The notes under the pieces were generated by a model that made no database searches, was not told the DNA's origin, and was given only the letters and a program-made list of their open reading frames with translations. A DNA stretch of 64,000 nt. It comes from Gautieria morchelliformis. Lineage: Eukaryota > Basidiomycota > Agaricomycetes > Gomphales > Gomphaceae. Every line of letters starts with the position of its first letter. Positions within the stretch are counted from its first letter, which is position 1. The position numbers and the translations under genes are program-made. Shown one piece after another: positions 11,607 through 24,537 of the stretch. The stretch is taken from positions 62,001-126,000 of the forward strand of contig WHVA01000097.1 in assembly GCA_015179125.1 (NCBI GenBank). Reading direction: 5' to 3'.

Positions 11607-12135
11607 TCACAGTCTTAACACTGATACCATTTTATACAGCTTCAAGCTCAATGCAAGGAGCATGTACCACACTGATATCCCCATGCTATCTCCCTCCCTG
11701 AATCTGAAGAAGACCATTTGTCTGCTTCCCCTGCTTTGAATCCTATCTTCTCCACCTCTTTTTTCAGTGTCCTGTACCACACTCTCACTGACTTGTCTAA
11801 GATGTATATCCCCTTGTTCAGCTTGCACACCAGATTTCTTCCCCTAGATTTATGAATCCCTCTGGCTGTTCCATATAGATGGTATCCTCAAGCTTCCCAT
11901 TAGATATACCCATTTCATGTGAACCTGTTGTAGTTCTAGGTTGGTCTTTAGCTCTCTTGTGCACAGCTTGCATTACTGTTGGATTGTCAGTTACAATTGC
12001 AATAATAGAAGGCCAGTCTTTCTCCATTTTATTCATGGCCACTTTAGTAACATCCAGAATAGCATCAGCAGAAGCCCATTGTCCTGTCATATCCTTGATA
12101 CTGAGCATTACTGGGTATTGAGTACATTTTGCCAA
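11607..12135 (-). pseudogene. Chimera of hAT-type transposase and Copia RT scraps
   Basis: The - strand frame from 12135 first reads WPSIIAIVTDNPTVMQAVHK, typical of the central region of fungal hAT transposases. After a break it reads YMEQPEGFINLG and then, in another frame, LNKGIYILDKSVRVWY. These last two motifs belong to the Ty1/Copia reverse transcriptase. Two unrelated elements are thus fused as debris, with frameshifts. Neither piece could make a working enzyme. Confidence 0.65.
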
Positions 12136-12153
12136 AATATTCCTGTATATAGA

Positions 12154-13022
12154 AGGTCAAGTTTGCACAAGATGGACGACATATGATAATTGAACTGGAG
12201 AATATACATGCGAATGTAAACTACTTATATTGAATGCTCGTAAGGTATCAGCGAATAGGAAAGAGGCCGTCACAAGTCAGGGTTGGATAGGGGTGTGCAG
12301 TCATGATACAACATAGATGAAATAAACATACAATAGAATGAGAGAAGAGGGAGAACATGAAATGACGGAGAGTAAAGGTGGCAAAGGCACTTATGGACAA
12401 AACCATGTCTTGGGACCCGCATACATGCTACCCTGCACGGACTCTTGGTCTACTGGGTTGATTCTGCACGACCTATGGAAGGGATGTCCTGCGAACATAC
12501 TTTGACCATACGAATGCCCAATGGGGTTGGATTTAAGAAGACGATGGGGTTAATGATGAACCATCATGCTGGGTGAATGGTATCGATCGTTTTTGATGGT
12601 GTGCCTGCTGGCGAATGACGCGAGCGGCGAATAGCCGTTCGGCGAAATGCAAGGAAGGGCAAACAGAAGTGACATTGGGGAGGAGAGGTCGAGGTGGAGG
12701 GCGAAGCCGAGCGAACACTGAGGAGGAGTAGTGAAAGGGAAAATGGGGATACCAAGGTGCAGGAGATACACAGGTCATGACAACCCAACTATTAGAACAC
12801 CATCGGAAGAGGGTCGAGCAGAGGAGGTGGTAGGCCCAGTGATGACTGCCGAGTCAGTCCCAAGATGTCGATTGTGCGTTTGACGGCGCGGCTATGGTAG
12901 TTGGCGCGAACAGCGAGAGTTGGTTGCTGAACATGACAATGGTGATCGGAATGAACACGAAGGTCGGGTGAGAAAATAGGAAAACTGAGCTTCTGAGTAT
13001 GGGAAATAAACGCGTCATGACA
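12154..13022 (-). mobile_element. Truncated inverted family A LTR
   Basis: The segment is the reverse complement of the right two thirds of family A, from the GTTTGCACAAGATGG region to the TCATGACA terminus at 13022. An internal TCATGACA near 12776-12783 marks the same left-part iteration seen in the other copies. The end facing the hAT/Copia chimera is missing, so no target duplication can be checked. Confidence 0.75.
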
Positions 13023-14539
13023 CCTGGCTAGCTGATGTTCCTCTGAGAGGCATGTGGACAAGACACTGGTTCGGAAACATGCTGAAAACAGTTCTTTTCA
13101 TAATGCTCCACTAGTGCTGCGTTGCTGGGGCAGTGATTGCATCACCATTTCCACCGATTGGAGTGATTAGAAAGTTTTTCAACCCAAGTGAAGTTCCTTT
13201 CAATGAAGTCATTGGTACTGCAACCCTTTGGCTTCTGCTTAAGCTTCCAAAGTCCTCCACCTGGGGAAGACATTGCAGAGGGCACAAGTTCGTTTATTAT
13301 TATTCATTGCTACTCAGGCTAGTCATTCAATTACTATACAGTAAGAGACCTTACTTATGTAATCCAGGTTTGTGTCACTCATTAATATACCTGCCATTTT
13401 ATAAACATGCTGATAGTCACTTACACAGAGGATAGAGTAATCTATTTTACTTCTGTCATATTCTGCCAACACAATTCTAGAGGCCTGGCAAATGCCGCCG
13501 GCAGAATGGCACGGCAAAGTGTGGCAGCACTTGCCAACAACACTATCCACGACTCGGGCGCGGCTGCGAGGCCCGAACAATCAGCTGAGTCAAAAAATAA
13601 TTTACATAACAGCACTGGATGTGAACTCGTGCATTCCCAAATGCTAAATCATTTCAGAACCATAATCACTACGCCATAGACAACTACTTCTCAACTGCTG
13701 CGTTTCATGTTCTATAACCGGTAGAGAATAGTTAATTGTCGACACATATGAGTCTGCAACTCATCGTGGGAATCGGCGCTAAAGTAGCTGCCAAATCTGG
13801 CATCAGTATCCAGAAATGGATGTGGGCGGCTGTGTGGTGGTATTTTGATTTGGGAATCGGCACGCGCGGTCCGCTGACTCAGCTGATTGCCAAATACCCG
13901 CGAGCACATGTCAGGTCGGCACTGGAGCTTCGTCGAAGCATGGAAATTCCCTGGATTTCCTGTCCCCAGACTGTCAAATTATGACTTGAACTGACAGCTC
14001 GGCAAGATAACCGTGTTCTTCGCATCCGAGTCGAGTTCTTTGATCCGCCAGTGCTCGGATAACGGATTGCGCCATCCCTGCCACCGGCGGGCTGAGTTAC
14101 AGGTCGCCATGCACAAAGCACCGGCACCATCGCATAACCATCCTTTGTATTCACACACGCGGACTCAAGTACTCATCGCTGGCAACCAGTTCGAGTTTCG
14201 ACGGAGCAGAGATCGTCGCATCTTCCTCGACACGCGCCTCTATGGACTATGGTGAGCATGATATTACTCTGCTTTCGACATCGTTTTAATGGCCCGGGTG
14301 CGTCGCAGGGATTATCTTTAACCCTGTTCTGGTGGGTCCTGGTGAACAAACGGGGTACTAGCAATGCCCAGAGCGCAGAGCACGCGTGTTATGTTGGCGA
14401 TCGGTATCATGATCACTTTGCTCAGTCTTGCCATCGTGGTAAGCACTGCCGCTAGCTATACTACGCCGCCTCCGTGAGGCTCATTAGGTCTGGCCCACCC
14501 AGCACGTTATGCTTGACTTTGTGCGGCCCGTAGAGGGGT
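13023..14539. other. No gene recognised
   Basis: Open frames of 60-100 codons occur on both strands, but none shows domains, intron-joined continuity or low-divergence repeats. Base composition moves from the AT-rich repeat zone towards the GC-rich zone of the downstream gene. Confidence 0.45.
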
Positions 14540-15300
14540 TCCTTACCTTACGCGATGCCTGAGCGTGGAGCAATGGCGGCTGAAAATGGAGGTGACTATG
14601 CGGATCTCCCCGACCATCTGCCATTTGCATACTGTACCGTGAAAAATGCGGCGTATATCACACACAAAGGCGTTGGTCGGCGACTCCCTTGTGGTGCCGG
14701 GGGGCGGGGCGTCCCGCGTCACGCTCGAACGCCCATTTCGGTCGAGATAGCGCAGGCGATGCATGCCGATGTACCGGTACCGGCGTGCCAACAGTCCAGA
14801 CGACCAGAAGGAAGGAAGGCCACTTGACTTGACAAAGACGCTGGATACCAACCCGTGTACTCGCTGCCTATATGATCGCGTTACCGCTCGTGAAGCTGGT
14901 AACCTGTAACCCGTAATGGTAAGATGGGAAGAGGGCCGCAAGCGTCGCACGGGTTCAGCATTGCCATTGCGCGGGTCTTCCTGGTTGGGAGCACGGCTCA
15001 TCAGTGCTCATTTGGCCTGAGCAGTGGCGAGTCCTGCGTCCACGCAAGAGGACCCGGACCCGTGTAGTGCAGAGCCCTCAGCACGGGACGTGTGGGCGCC
15101 GTCCCGCCCATTTTACGCAGGTGACGGATGCCGACGTACCGGTACGGGCCTGCACAAAGCCCACGACGACCAGAAGGAAGCGCGCCACGCCCGAGTGGGA
15201 CGACGTGCCAGATGGGTATATCATCAACCCGTGCGCTGTCATGGTGAGGGTTGTTGGGAGGATTGGGAGCAAGACTCGTCACTGCTTATCTGACACGAGC
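14540..15300. repeat. Diverged tandem duplication, spacing about 360-380
   Basis: The block around 14757-14870 (GATGCATGCCGATGTACCGGTAC, then GACGACCAGAAGGAAG) recurs at 15121-15240 (GACGGATGCCGACGTACCGGTAC, then GACGACCAGAAGGAAG). Both are followed by CAACCCGTG(T/C) and a run ending TGGT(A/G). The match is patchy outside these blocks. Open frames on either strand differ between copies, so I do not call a gene. Confidence 0.5.
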
Positions 15301-16443
15301 CGTGATGAATCTCGCCCGCATGCCGGAGGACCCCGCACAATGCGCAATGCAGAACCCACCCCGACAGCCCTATGATGTATATATATATATAAGAGCAGTT
15401 GGTTACATACGAGAAGGGACGAATGCCGAATGTATAAGGCTGGATCGGAGTGTTGGTTATAATGGCGGGATGAGACGTATAAGATGAGAGGCCGACTTGG
15501 CAGGTGAATAAAGCTCAGAATACCGGTTGAGCCAAACAGGTATGATTTTCAGGCGTACATAAAGCGAGTTATAGCACTGCAAAGGGATTTTGGGTATGTG
15601 TTATGATACTTAATACGGAGTTGCCCGATTCCTGTGCCATCCGCATGCTCGGCCCGCAATGGCTGGTCGTGCGTCAGCTCGATGAGTGATGCAAAAGGCA
15701 CTATTCAAAAGGGGCCGGCCGGCATCGGGCCTTACTGTTAATAGATAGTGGGTTTGACCGCACCGCGACTCTACGAGTGTGGTGCGTGTAGCGTGTCTTG
15801 ACGCGACTCGTCGTGATGCATGTGCGGAGGCCGTTAGCGTGCCTCGACTGGGTGTGACTGAGAGTGCGTCTGTGCGGGGACTGAGGTGTGGGCGTGTAAA
15901 GGCCCTGCAGTATGGTGGCGCAGATGCTCATTGAGTTACGGGCGTGGAGAAGAACGGCTGTCTCCGTTGTTAGCCCAGATATGAACCCCGACTGATCAGC
16001 GGGTGTGCCCAGGCACGGGGCTTGCTTCGCCCCGCGGACAAGGCGCGAGCGGAGTGTGTCTCATCGGGACAGACATGTGGATCGGATTCTGAAGCGGGCA
16101 TGGACGTCCATCTATGGACATCTATGTTCGAGAACCACACACCGTGCGAATCCGAAGCACGGCGCCCTCGGCAAGGGCGAGAGAAGCCCTGGAAAGGAAC
16201 CGATGCCACACGTAATCAGCCTCCCATTCGCCGCGGACGTGCGGTGGCTGTGGGCGATGCGGGTGTGCGATCGCGTGACAGTGGAGGATGCCGCAGCGAG
16301 TGACATCCAGACTCAATTGGGGGAATCGAAGCAGGCCCGCATACCTTCCATCTGCTTGGCTTCTGTGACAGGTCAACAATGGACTCGGAATCCGTGTCAT
16401 CCCTATAAGTACCCAGCCTGCCTAGTGCCGTGCGCGCCCAGCG
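15301..16443. other. Region upstream of the oxygenase gene
   Basis: No gene is called. A long + frame (16005-16994) that crosses the gene start is an overlapping shadow. A (TA)n run lies near 15375-15390. The last 45 bases hold the promoter element listed separately. Confidence 0.4.
16403..16410 (+). promoter_or_regulatory. TATA-like box upstream of the oxygenase
   Basis: The sequence CTATAAGTA ends about 33 bases before the chosen start codon at 16444. This fits a TATA element driving a transcript with a very short leader. No other promoter motif was identified. Confidence 0.4.
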
Positions 16444-19400
16444 ATGTCTCTCCCCGCCATCTCCCCCATCCAAGCCTTCTCCCTCGGCTCCGACGCCGCC
16501 TACCTCGCGTCCCGCAACCCCCCCACCGCCCCGGACGGCCTCTACGACTACCAGGTCGCCGACGACCCCACCTCCGCCGCGCCCGAGACCACCGGCGGCC
16601 ACTCCGTCGTCACCAACCTCATCGCCCGCGTCGACCGCCTCACGGGGCACGGCAAGGCCCTCGTCGTCAAGCCCGACCCGAAGCTCGTCAAGGGCTTCGT
16701 CGAGCTCCCCACCAGCACCGGCGCGGAGGACGACAGGCTCGGCGTCGTGAGTCCCACTCTCTCTCCTCCTCTTTCTCGTGGTGCGGTGCGCCGCCGCTCA
16801 CGCGCGCGGTGCAGTTCCAGAACGGGTTGGACCTGATATCCCGCATGCCCCCGGGCCCGCTTACGACGACCCTCACCAACGCCGCGGTCGCGGGGCTCTA
16901 TAACTCCGTGCCGCACCCGCCCGCGGTGTTCCTCGGCCCCAAGTATGCGTGGAGGCAGGCGGATGGCGCGTGCAACAATGTGCATAACCAGTGAGTCTGC
17001 GCGCCGCGGGAATGCCTGATGCCTAACGCGTGTGTTCGTGTTCGCGCAGCAACCTCGGGCGCGCGGGCACGCCGTACGCGCGCTCCGTGCAGGCGAAGCG
17101 CTGCATCGACAGGTCCGCCCTCCCGGAGCCGGGGCTCGTGTTTGACGTGCTGTTGAAGGCGCGAGACGTGAGTGTTTAGTGTTTGTTTGCCGTTCCCGTC
17201 CCCCTCCCGTTCGCCCTCGCCTCGCCCGGCGCTGCCATCCCCGTCTCCCATCGCATGCCTTCCTGACACGACATGCTAAATACTGACGTCCCTCCCCCTC
17301 CCCCCCCACACAGCGCGTCAACCACGCCGGCGGCAACTCCGCCCTCACCTTCGCCTTCGCCTCCCTCGTCACGCACTCCCTCTTCCGCTCCGCGCCCTCC
17401 AGCGGCGCCACCGGCGGCGCGAGCGTCTACGGCCCGTCGTACGCCCCGCACGGGCCCAACTCCGGCGCGCCCGGCCCCGCCGACTCCAAGGTGAGCGCGA
17501 GCGCTACGTCCGCTGCGGGGGCGACGTGGGACACGAACGACACGTCGTCGTTCTTGGACTTGAGCCCGCTGTATGGGCATAACGAGGCGGCGCTCATGGG
17601 CGTGCGCGACTTGGGGAGCAAGAGTCTGGGGCGGGGTGAGTCTGAGTCGCTGTTCTCTTGTCATGCGTGTGCGCGGGTGCTGATGGACGCGTTTTCTTGC
17701 CTTGCAGGGCTGATCTACCCAGACACCTTCGCGGAGGAACGCCTCCTCTTCCTCCCCCCGCCGCGTCCGCGCTCCTCGTCGTCTTCAGCCGCAACCACAA
17801 CTACATCGCGCGCCAGCTGCTCGCGATCAACGAGAAAGGCCGCTGGCGCGACCCCGGGGTGGGCGCGGTGTCCGAGGTCGGTGCGGGCGCCGGTGCGGGC
17901 GTGGCGAACGGAAGCGCGGACGCGAGTGCGGGGCGCGCGATGACGGAGGCGGAGAAACGCGCGCAGGACGAGGAGATCTTCCATATCGCGCGGCTGATCA
18001 ACGGGGGCATTTCATGGGCATGATTAGTGAGTGCTCCGCTCCCTCTTTCTTCCGCCTTTTTGCGTAGGGGGCGCTGCTGAATGCTGGATGCTGACCTCAC
18101 CCGCACCCGTGTGTAGTGGGCGACTACGTGGCTGGGTTCCTGGGGATGGCGGAGGGGAACGCGTGGAACATGAATGCGTTTGACGTGAGTGACGCGCGTT
18201 GCGCGTTGAGCTGCTTTTGTGCTGATTGGCATCTGTGTTGCTTTTTTTGCTTTTTTTGCACGGGATTGTGCCCATTGTCCTGTTCGCCTCGTACGTCGTA
18301 CGTACGCCGCCACGCGCCTCACCCGCCCACGCACGCCGGCGCTCCGGATACGGATACGCCCCTGCCGCCCCGCCGCACGCCCACATGCACCACGCCCGCG
18401 CTCCTGTAGCCGATCACGCTCCCGGACAGGACGGTCATCGCGCGCGGGCAGGGGAACCACGTCAGCGTGGAGTTTAACCTGCTGTATCGGGTGCGTTTGT
18501 GCTGCTATTGTTGCTTCTTCTTCGCTCCTCCCCCCCTCTCTTCCGTTCACCCTCCCCTCCCTCCCTCTTCACGCTCCACTACCTACCTACCCACCTACCC
18601 ACCTGACTGACTGACTGATGCAACCTGCCCCCCGTGCAGTGGCACACGACGACGTCCGCGCCGGACGAGGCGTGGACGGAGAACGTGTTCAAGGAGGCGT
18701 TCAAGGGGAAGCCGTTCGACCAGGTGCGCGCGCCGGTTTCGCCTCTCGCAACCATTGTTTGGGGTGCTGATGATGCATTGCATTGCATTGCGCCCGTGCG
18801 CGCGCCGGCAGCTCACGGTCCCGGATATGGCGCGCACGTTCGCGGCGTTGATGGCCACCGTGGATCCGGAGCCGAGGAAGAGGACGTTTGGGGGGTGAGT
18901 CGGATTGTCGATTTGCTTGTGGTCTTTTTTATTTTATTTTATTTTTTGTGGGGGGGGGGGGGTTGGGTTCTGCTTCTGCGCATGTGTTACGCGAGTGTTT
19001 GTTCCTTCTCGTTCGTTGTTCCATCAGTTTCCTCTTTCCGCCCGCCCGTTTTCGCCTCGCGCCGTGTCTGTTTCGCGTGCTGACTTGTTCCTGGTGTTCT
19101 CCTCGCCCCGCCACGTCCCGTCCCACGCGCGCGCGCAGCCTCAAGCGCAACCCCGACGGCACGTTCGACGACGCCGCCCTCGCGAACATCCTGCACAACG
19201 CGACCGAGGCGCCGGCGGGCCAGTACCGCGCGCGGGGCACGCCCGCCGTGCTGCGCGTCGTGGAGATGATGGGCATCGAGCAGGGGCGCGGGTGGGGCGT
19301 GTGCACGGTGCGTGTTTTGCGTCTTTTATTTTTGTGGGCGGGAGCGGGGGGACTTATCTTATGCGTTTATCTTATGCGTGCGTGCGACGCGGTGGGGCGT

Positions 19401-22346
19401 AGATGAACGAGTTCCGCAACTTCTTGGGGCTTAAAGGTACGTGCGCGTGGTTTCTCTTGCCTTTGGTTTGGGTACTGATGCAGCTGCGTAGAGTTCGCGA
19501 CGTTCGAGGAGTGGAATCCGGACCCTGAGATTGCGGTGCGTGGGTTTCTTTTTTTGCTCAGGCGCGGGCGTTTTGGTTGAGAGATTTGCGTGATGTTTTC
19601 TCGTCCCCGTCCCCGTTCCCCGCGCGCTGCCGTTGTGCACGTATGCTGTGTGTCGTGGGAGTAGCAAGCGGCACGACGGCTGTACGGACACATCGATAAC
19701 CTCGAGCTCTATGTGCGTCGTTTCTCTGCTGCTTACTGGTGGGGGTTTTGCGCTCATCGTCGTGCGCTGTTCCGCCCGTTTTCCCTCGTCGCTTGATCCT
19801 GTTGTCGCGTTTCTTGTGTGCTGCTGCATTGCATGCCCATCCGGCGCATGCACCCGTAGACCGGCCTCCAATGCGAGTCTACGATGCCCCTTAGTTCTGG
19901 GATGCGGTTCTCGTGCGGGTATACGGTGCGTTTTGTCCTGTGGTGCGGTGGCGACTGTGTTCGTGCGGCTGAGTCGTGTATTAGATGACCAAAGCCGTCC
20001 TGGGCGATGCTATCGCGCTCGTGCGCGGCGACAGGTTTTACACGACTAGCTATACGCCTGTGAGCCAGCCCTGCTCTTTCCCCACTCGTCGTAGTTCTTG
20101 CTGACGGCTTATTCCCGCATCCTGCCGTCGTCCCTGCCGTTATCGTCGTCGTTGTATGCAGGCCACAATGACGGCGTGGGGCGTCCAGGACTGCAAGCGC
20201 GACCCGAATAACGGCGGTGAGGGGGGCAACCTGCCGAAGCTGCTCACGCGGACGCTGAGCCGGTTCTACCCTTACGTGCGTGCCCTTTCCGCGCGCGCCT
20301 CCGTCCGGCTGGCGTGCTGCTGATGCCCGCTGCAGAACAGCACGTACACCACCTTCCCTTTCTTCACCCCCGCCACGATGCAGGCGTCCCTCACGCGCCA
20401 GGGGCTCGCCGCCAACTACACCTTCACGCGCCCCGTGGCCACCCCCGTGCCCGTCGTGCTCAACACGTTCACCGGGATCAAGACGGTGTTCAACGACCCC
20501 GCGCGGTTCAAGGCGCCGTACGACATGAAGGGGCTCGGAGGGGGGTACGGGTTCATCCTGGTGTTTGATGACAAGCAGAAGCACGATGCGGACAAGGCGC
20601 TGGTGAGTGCGATGATCGGTGGCTCGGGGAGGCGGGGGCGCTGACGCTACATGCACGGGGACGACGTGTAGGCCCTCCACGCGCTGTTCCCGACGAAGGA
20701 CTCGCTTGCGGAGTACCGCACGTGGTACCGCGAGCAGACGGCACAGAGGATCAAGACGCGGTCGTGGAAGTGCGTGGCTCGGGTTCTGGTCGTGTTCTTC
20801 TGGTGTGATGCTGACGCGCGCGGTGCACGCGAAGGTACGATGGCGTGCCGGGGACGTATGTCGATATCGTGAACGACGTTATCAATAATGTCTCGGTGCA
20901 TTGGGCTGCCGACAGACTCGTGAGTCCCCCGGTTCCGCTGCTCTGCTCAACTCTAACATAAATGCCATTACAATCAAGTGTGGCATCCCTCTGAAGACGA
21001 AGGAGAACCCACGGGGGCTGTACACCGAGCAGGAGATATACGAGATGTTCACGACGCTGTTCACGTGCGTGTTTGGCTCGGGCTCACTTTCGGTGCGCCG
21101 GGGACTGATGATGTCGGGCTAGTCTCACGTTCCTCGCCATCGACGATAACGAGCACGGCTTCTCCCTCCGCACTACGGCCATCCAGGCGGGCGGCGTCAT
21201 CCAAGCGTTGGTCGCCAAGGCCATCCTCGAAGTCGCCCCGCACAGCGCGCCCGTACGCACGCACTTCATATCATGAGACCCCACTATTGCTGCTGCTGAC
21301 CAGACGCTTGTGTTGGCAGAATTTCCTGATCAAGGCGGTGAACAACGTGAACAGCGTGATATGGCCGCCGTCGCAGAAGCCGTACTACCCCTTCTTGAGC
21401 AAGCTCTCCGACACGGGCCGCCCCCTCAACGAGCTCGTCGCCACGGTGGTGGGCCTCGCCATCGGCTCGTCGGTGAACTACTCCCAGGGTAGGTGCCGCG
21501 GTGCTCGTGCGCGCGGCTCGTTTTTCGTTTTAATGTTTTGGGGGAACAGCGGCTGTGCATGTGGTCGACTTTTACCTCGACGATAAGAGGGCGAAGGAGA
21601 AGGCGCAGATCGTGCAGCTCGTGCAGAAGCAGGACCCGGCTTCCGATGAGCTGCTGCAGGGGTATGTGCGCGAGGGAATGCGTAAGTGCTTTTTGCTGGC
21701 ATCCTGTCGTGCGGCTGGCTCACCTGCTCGTATGATGCAATAGGCCTTAACCCGCAAGTACGTCTCATGTTTAGCTTGGATGACGGCCGCGTCTCATTGA
21801 TGCATTAGTACACCGGCCTGTGGCGGAACGCCGCCGTTGAGGCAGTGGTCGAGCAAGGCAGCGGCCTGCCGCCTGCCCAGATCAAAGCCGGCGACCGCAT
21901 CTGGGCCAGCTTCAGGAATGCACACCTCAATGTCCGTAGCTCCCCGTCCCTATCTCCCCTCCCCTCTCACATTTCCTCCCCTCCCAGCCGACCGACTTCC
22001 CGAACCCCACCGCCGTCGACCCGACGCGCCCCCGGGCGGCATACAGCCTCAACGGCACGGGCTTCCACGGCTGCCCCGGCGTGGCGTACGCGGAGCAGAC
22101 TATCGCGGAGATCCTGAAAGTCGTGTTCGGCCTGAAGAACGTGCGCCGCGCGCCGGGCAAGGCAGGACAGCTCGTGGGGTACACGACGGTGATCAACGAG
22201 ACGGAGACGAATGTGTACGTCCACCCGAACGGGACGACGAGCCCGTGGCCGGCGTCTATGCATCTTGTGGTGCGTTGTTTCCCTTTTTTTCTTCTTGTCT
22301 TTGAAGCGGAAGATGGGTTGACGGTTGGGTCTAGTATGATGCGTAG
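16444..22346 (+). CDS. ppo: Psi-producing oxygenase / linoleate diol synthase, 27 exons, two frame breaks
   Basis: This is a fused enzyme that oxidises linoleic/oleic acid: an N-terminal animal-type heme peroxidase (dioxygenase) forms a hydroperoxide and a C-terminal P450-like domain isomerises it to a diol or related oxylipin signal. I could place 27 exons (for example 16444-16746, 16815-16990, 17050-17167, 17314-17635, 17708-18026, ending 21988-22269 and 22335-22346), including a 14-base microexon at 21744-21757. They give about 1167 residues if two missing bases in exon 5 are allowed for. Peroxidase landmarks: THSLFR, RNHNYIA and the YRWH motif (Tyr and heme-ligand His near 462-465). P450 landmark: GTGFHGCPG with the heme cysteine near 1099. 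The short final exon YDA-stop follows SPWPASMHLV. Frame breaks lie at the C run 17754-17759 and the G run 18003-18007; they may be sequencing errors or true lesions. Which diol it makes cannot be read. Confidence 0.9.
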
Positions 22347-23175
22347 TTTATTCCGGATAGGGGATGCTTGGAAGAGAATGGGGGGAAATCTGTAAGTCTT
22401 CAGATCGCATAACGTGTGCGCGAGATCACCTCAGAGTCGAGTTCAGTGCGGTCGAATCTACCGGAGATCTGGAGGCAAGGGGGTGGAAAATAAATCGAAA
22501 CTTAAGCCGGAGAGTCGACTTAGGAGTTGGTGTTGATCTTGGTACTTCGAGGCTGGTGAAAAGTTCCTGTGTACCCATATAACTGCGAAGATTTTGATAT
22601 TTTGATATAATAAGAGCGTTCTCTTGTGCAAAAACGTTTGTATTGACATAACTCTGTGTTTTGAGGTACGTTCTCACACTGAGCCGGCAGCAGACGCCGG
22701 CTGCTGGAAACATGTCGTAAAATTCATGGGTGTTAAATTCAGAGGCCTATTCCTATGACTCCACATCCGGTTCACCTGAACCGTTCGCTCGCTTCCACAT
22801 ACGCGCCTCTCTATATACGGTGCACGTGCACCATATCTGTAAGGATCCGAGCATCTGCACTGTTGGAGACTTAACTTAGGTCGCCGAGGTCCGCTTAGGA
22901 CTGCACACTGTGCCATACACCCACGGCTGTACACTGCTGTATTATGGCCATGGCACCAATACCGTCAAGGGTCTGTGTACTCTGTTGACAGTACAGTATA
23001 TGGCATGGGTATACGGCACGCACCTGGTAGCCAAGCCCAAAAATACATCCCTTGACAGGAACCACGTTATTGTTCACTGTCCCCCACCATCTACTCACAT
23101 TCCGCACCACTCATGCTCCCATTCACTGTCCCCTTCTGACATTCCACTGCTCACATGCACACACTGTCCTCCACT
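22347..23175. other. No gene recognised
   Basis: Sequence between the oxygenase stop and the poly-T end of the LINE. It holds the 3' flank of the oxygenase gene and short frames without family features. An alternative reading through the last oxygenase intron to a stop at 22395 is less likely than the spliced end. Confidence 0.45.
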
Positions 23176-24500
23176 TTTTTTTTTTTTTTATAATCCATTT
23201 TGTCTTTTGGGGTGTTGCCCTATGTAAGACGATGCATACAAGTCAGTTGACATGTGAATTCTATCTGCCCTTTCTGTCTCAGTCTCCGCATGAGCTCGAA
23301 GTGCTGGGCCTCGAGCTGGTCCATGCCTATGATCAGGCGGGGTTGTGGGTTCATCTGACTTGTGCGGTGGCTGCACACCCTTTCTGTCCCTCCAGCATAG
23401 TCACATCCCTGAAGGTGTCATTGAGCCTGCCTGTTGCGTTGACAAACTGGAACAGTGGGACCATTGCCTTTGGTCTGGTGAGCAGTGTGCGTAGTGACCT
23501 CACACCTCGTTTGAGCTTGCATTCTAGTGTGTGCCTCTGTGCTTTGTACCCTGGGCACCGAAGCAGGTAGTGGTGCACAGTTTCGTCATCGCTGAGGCAT
23601 GCTTTGCAGGTGGGGGAGTCCACTTTTCCTATGTTGAGCAGGTGATTGTTGAGCGGGACGTGGCCTATTCTCAGCTGGATTAGCAAGGAGCTATGGCAGC
23701 ATGCCCTTCCATTGCAGAGCTTTATGAAGGCTGGCGATGGCATGGTGGTATCTATTTTGTGTGCCACAAGGGCTCTGGGTGACATTTTGAAGAGCTCTCT
23801 CGCTTGTCTATGGAGCTCTGTGTGGTGTCTCCGTAATTCTGCCACCCTGCTGCTCTCCCCGACATATAATTGGTAGGTCTTTCTTGCTTGTGGAGTCTCC
23901 GCTGGCCACCTTCTTGGCTTCTTCATCTGCTCACTTGCTGCCTCTCACACCTGCATGACCTGGCACCCACCTCATCGTTATGTTGCTGCACTCAGTCCTC
24001 CCTGCATTGATTGCCTGCACCTGCTCATGCACGGCATTGACTAGATATTGTGAGATTGTGCGCTCTTCTCTGGTCGTTTGGATGGTGGCCTGGTTGCCCA
24101 CCCCCAGCATGTGATCCCCTGCCCATTCCCATCGCATCAGTTTGGCTCCTATAGCAGCACCCAGCAGTTCAGCTTTGAATACCGTGTGCTCGTGTGTAGA
24201 TACCATGTACCTCCACACCACTCTCTTCTCTACCCCTCCTCTGTATAGTACCGCCACCACCCCTACGCCCCCATCTATGCCTGAACCGTCTGTATATACC
24301 TTGACCTCTGCCTGGTCTGCACCTTCTTCCTGCACCGCCTCCTGTTTGATCTTGGGATGCATGTGTCGAAGGTGGGTGCCCACTTTGGCTCCATGATGGC
24401 CACGTCTATAGTCTCCATCTGCTGGTGTTGTAGGTGCGATGCATGTAGCGTCTTGTAGAGGGATGTTCGGTGTTTCTTGATGTACCTACTCACTGCTTTC
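23176..24500 (-). pseudogene. 5'-truncated LINE (Tad-like) with RNase H and poly-A tail
   Basis: Reading leftwards on the - strand, the end of a reverse transcriptase (KAVSRYIKKHRTSLYK) leads into an RNase H domain. That domain has TDGSGIDGGVGVVAVL, a central FKAELLGA and MRWVPGHAG. A cysteine/histidine segment (CKACLSDDETVHHYLLRCPGY) and a short C-terminus follow. This order is that of fungal Tad-clade non-LTR retrotransposons. The RNase H frame ends at a TGA (23931-23933) and the zinc-finger part continues in another frame, so it is dead. The T run at 23177-23191 is the copy's poly-A tail. Truncation at the 5' side is usual for LINEs. Confidence 0.85.
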
Positions 24501-24537
24501 TTGACATCTTTTTCAAGACACTGCGGTGACCACAGTC

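Noticed and set aside
16005..16994. 329-codon + frame overlapping the oxygenase start
   Set aside because: Arg/Pro-rich shadow of a GC-rich coding exon; the oxygenase exons explain the region with recognisable domains.
16548..17411. 287-codon - strand frame opposite the oxygenase
   Set aside because: Antisense open frame caused by high GC at third codon positions of the oxygenase; composition is Arg/Ala/Gly low complexity.
18929..20680. Long - strand frames of 125-308 codons opposite oxygenase exons
   Set aside because: They ignore the well-supported introns on the + strand and show no domains.
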